Positions 63,614 to 64,000 of a DNA stretch of 64,000 bases are shown piece by piece. Every line of letters begins with the position of its first letter. The first letter of the stretch is position 1. Source of the DNA: Desulfoluna spongiiphila (lineage in GTDB: Bacteria; Desulfobacterota; Desulfobacteria; Desulfobacterales; Desulfolunaceae). The notes under the pieces are model-generated. The model made no database searches. It was given only the letters and a program-made list of their open reading frames with translations, and was not told the origin of the DNA. The translations under genes were made by a program, and so were the position numbers. The stretch lies in the NCBI RefSeq assembly GCF_900101345.1, contig NZ_FMUX01000002.1, positions 434,001 through 498,000 of the forward strand. Reading direction: 5' to 3'.

Positions 63614-64000
63614 TTAGCCTTTTGTCATGCGAAGCAGGGTCCACTCCACGTGGTGGGCATCCTTGATGTCGGCCGGGACCTTGCCTTTGGGGGTGGCTTT
63701 GAAGGCTCTTTTTTTCATGGGGGGGATGGTGCAGCGGATTTTGACGGTGCCCAGGGGTTCCCCAAAGACATTGCAGAAGGAGAGCTCGGCGGTGAGGGAT
63801 ATTTTGCTTCGGGTGGTATTTTCAAGGACACCCGATGCCTTGGGCTTGTACGTTTTTGCCCCGGAAGGGGGCGGGGTGAGGGCCAGGCAGTCGTAGGACA
63901 GGTCCCGGTTGATGGTGCCCCGGGTAAAAAACGCCGCGGCAGGGGACGCATGGGAGAGGCCGATGACAAGGCAGAGAGCCAGAACGGACAGGGCGCGTTT
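63614..64000 (-). CDS. Secreted hypothetical protein (5'-truncated by the window end)
   Basis: The - strand frame ending at TAA 63614-63616 is open to the last base of the window. The 128 visible residues begin KRALSVLALCLVIGLSHASP, a signal peptide that lacks only its Met or a few residues, then a mature part with SYDCLALTPPP, ELSFCNVFGEPLG, KIRCTIPPMKK and an end WTLLRMTKG. Three cysteines in the mature part suggest a disulfide-bonded periplasmic protein. The family is not recognised. An antisense-frame ORF at 63715-63969 is a shadow. Confidence 0.75.
   Translation of the reverse strand, partial: KRALSVLALCLVIGLSHASPAAAFFTRGTINRDLSYDCLALTPPPSGAKTYKPKASGVLENTTRSKISLTAELSFCNVFGEPLGTVKIRCTIPPMKKRAFKATPKGKVPADIKDAHHVEWTLLRMTKG

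Noticed and set aside
63715..63969. 84-residue - strand open frame near the window end
   Set aside because: Another - strand frame in the same place reads a signal peptide and runs to a stop at 63614, so this one is a shadow.

Overview
The window looks like a chromosome segment of a GC-rich, Gram-negative, mainly anaerobic bacterium, most likely a Desulfobacterota (sulfate-reducer type) species. The supporting evidence is a tungsten/molybdenum aldehyde ferredoxin oxidoreductase with its own MoaD, Mce/Mla outer-membrane lipid transport genes, an autotransporter and lipoproteins (outer membrane present), a sigma-54-like promoter, and paired crotonases. The assignment is by gene content only. 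No rRNA, tRNA, CRISPR array or insertion sequence was seen.

Region 1 (1-18.9 kb, + strand) is the end of a hybrid NRPS/PKS cluster. Its genes are a C-A-PCP protein cut by the window start (A domain predicted Gly), a freestanding methyltransferase-ACP didomain, an abnormal module (TubC docking-C-AT-half C-A[Ser]-PCP), and KS-AT-ACP-C-A(Gly)-PCP. There is no thioesterase domain. Two alpha/beta hydrolases and a NodB-like deacetylase follow, the sort of genes usually seen in exosortase-A/exopolysaccharide loci. Facing them on the - strand (19.0-26.0 kb) is an operon of a CpsD-like ATPase, a Wzz-like protein and a 1,820-residue PKD/FG-GAP secreted protein. Together they suggest that a peptide-polyketide product and a surface polymer are made or displayed in one locus; this is inference.

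Region 2 (26.7-49 kb) is mostly housekeeping. It holds an Mla/Mce lipid transporter (STAS-MlaE, MlaF, MlaD, auxiliary lipoprotein), glpD, a TetR regulator with a metallo-beta-lactamase-fold hydrolase, ppiC, a HAD phosphatase, a DUF2845 protein, two crotonases, a MutT-type Nudix enzyme, cmoM, a GAF-GGDEF diguanylate cyclase, moaD plus aldehyde ferredoxin oxidoreductase, and an MFS transporter.

Region 3 (49-64 kb) carries a large autotransporter, a lipoprotein esterase-like protein, a peptide-type ABC importer (DppB, DppC, fused DppD-DppF, Tat-exported binding protein), a chemoreceptor behind a candidate sigma-54 promoter, a membrane protein and a secreted protein cut by the window end.

The intergenic regions share a repeat family: about 170-180 bp composites ending in GCCTCCGGCGG / CCGCCGGAGGC, with internal hairpins. 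Whole or partial copies occur at least twelve times, in both orientations, and their stems show compensatory base changes. I regard this family, the AT-inserted NRPS module and the MT-ACP didomain as the most unusual content.
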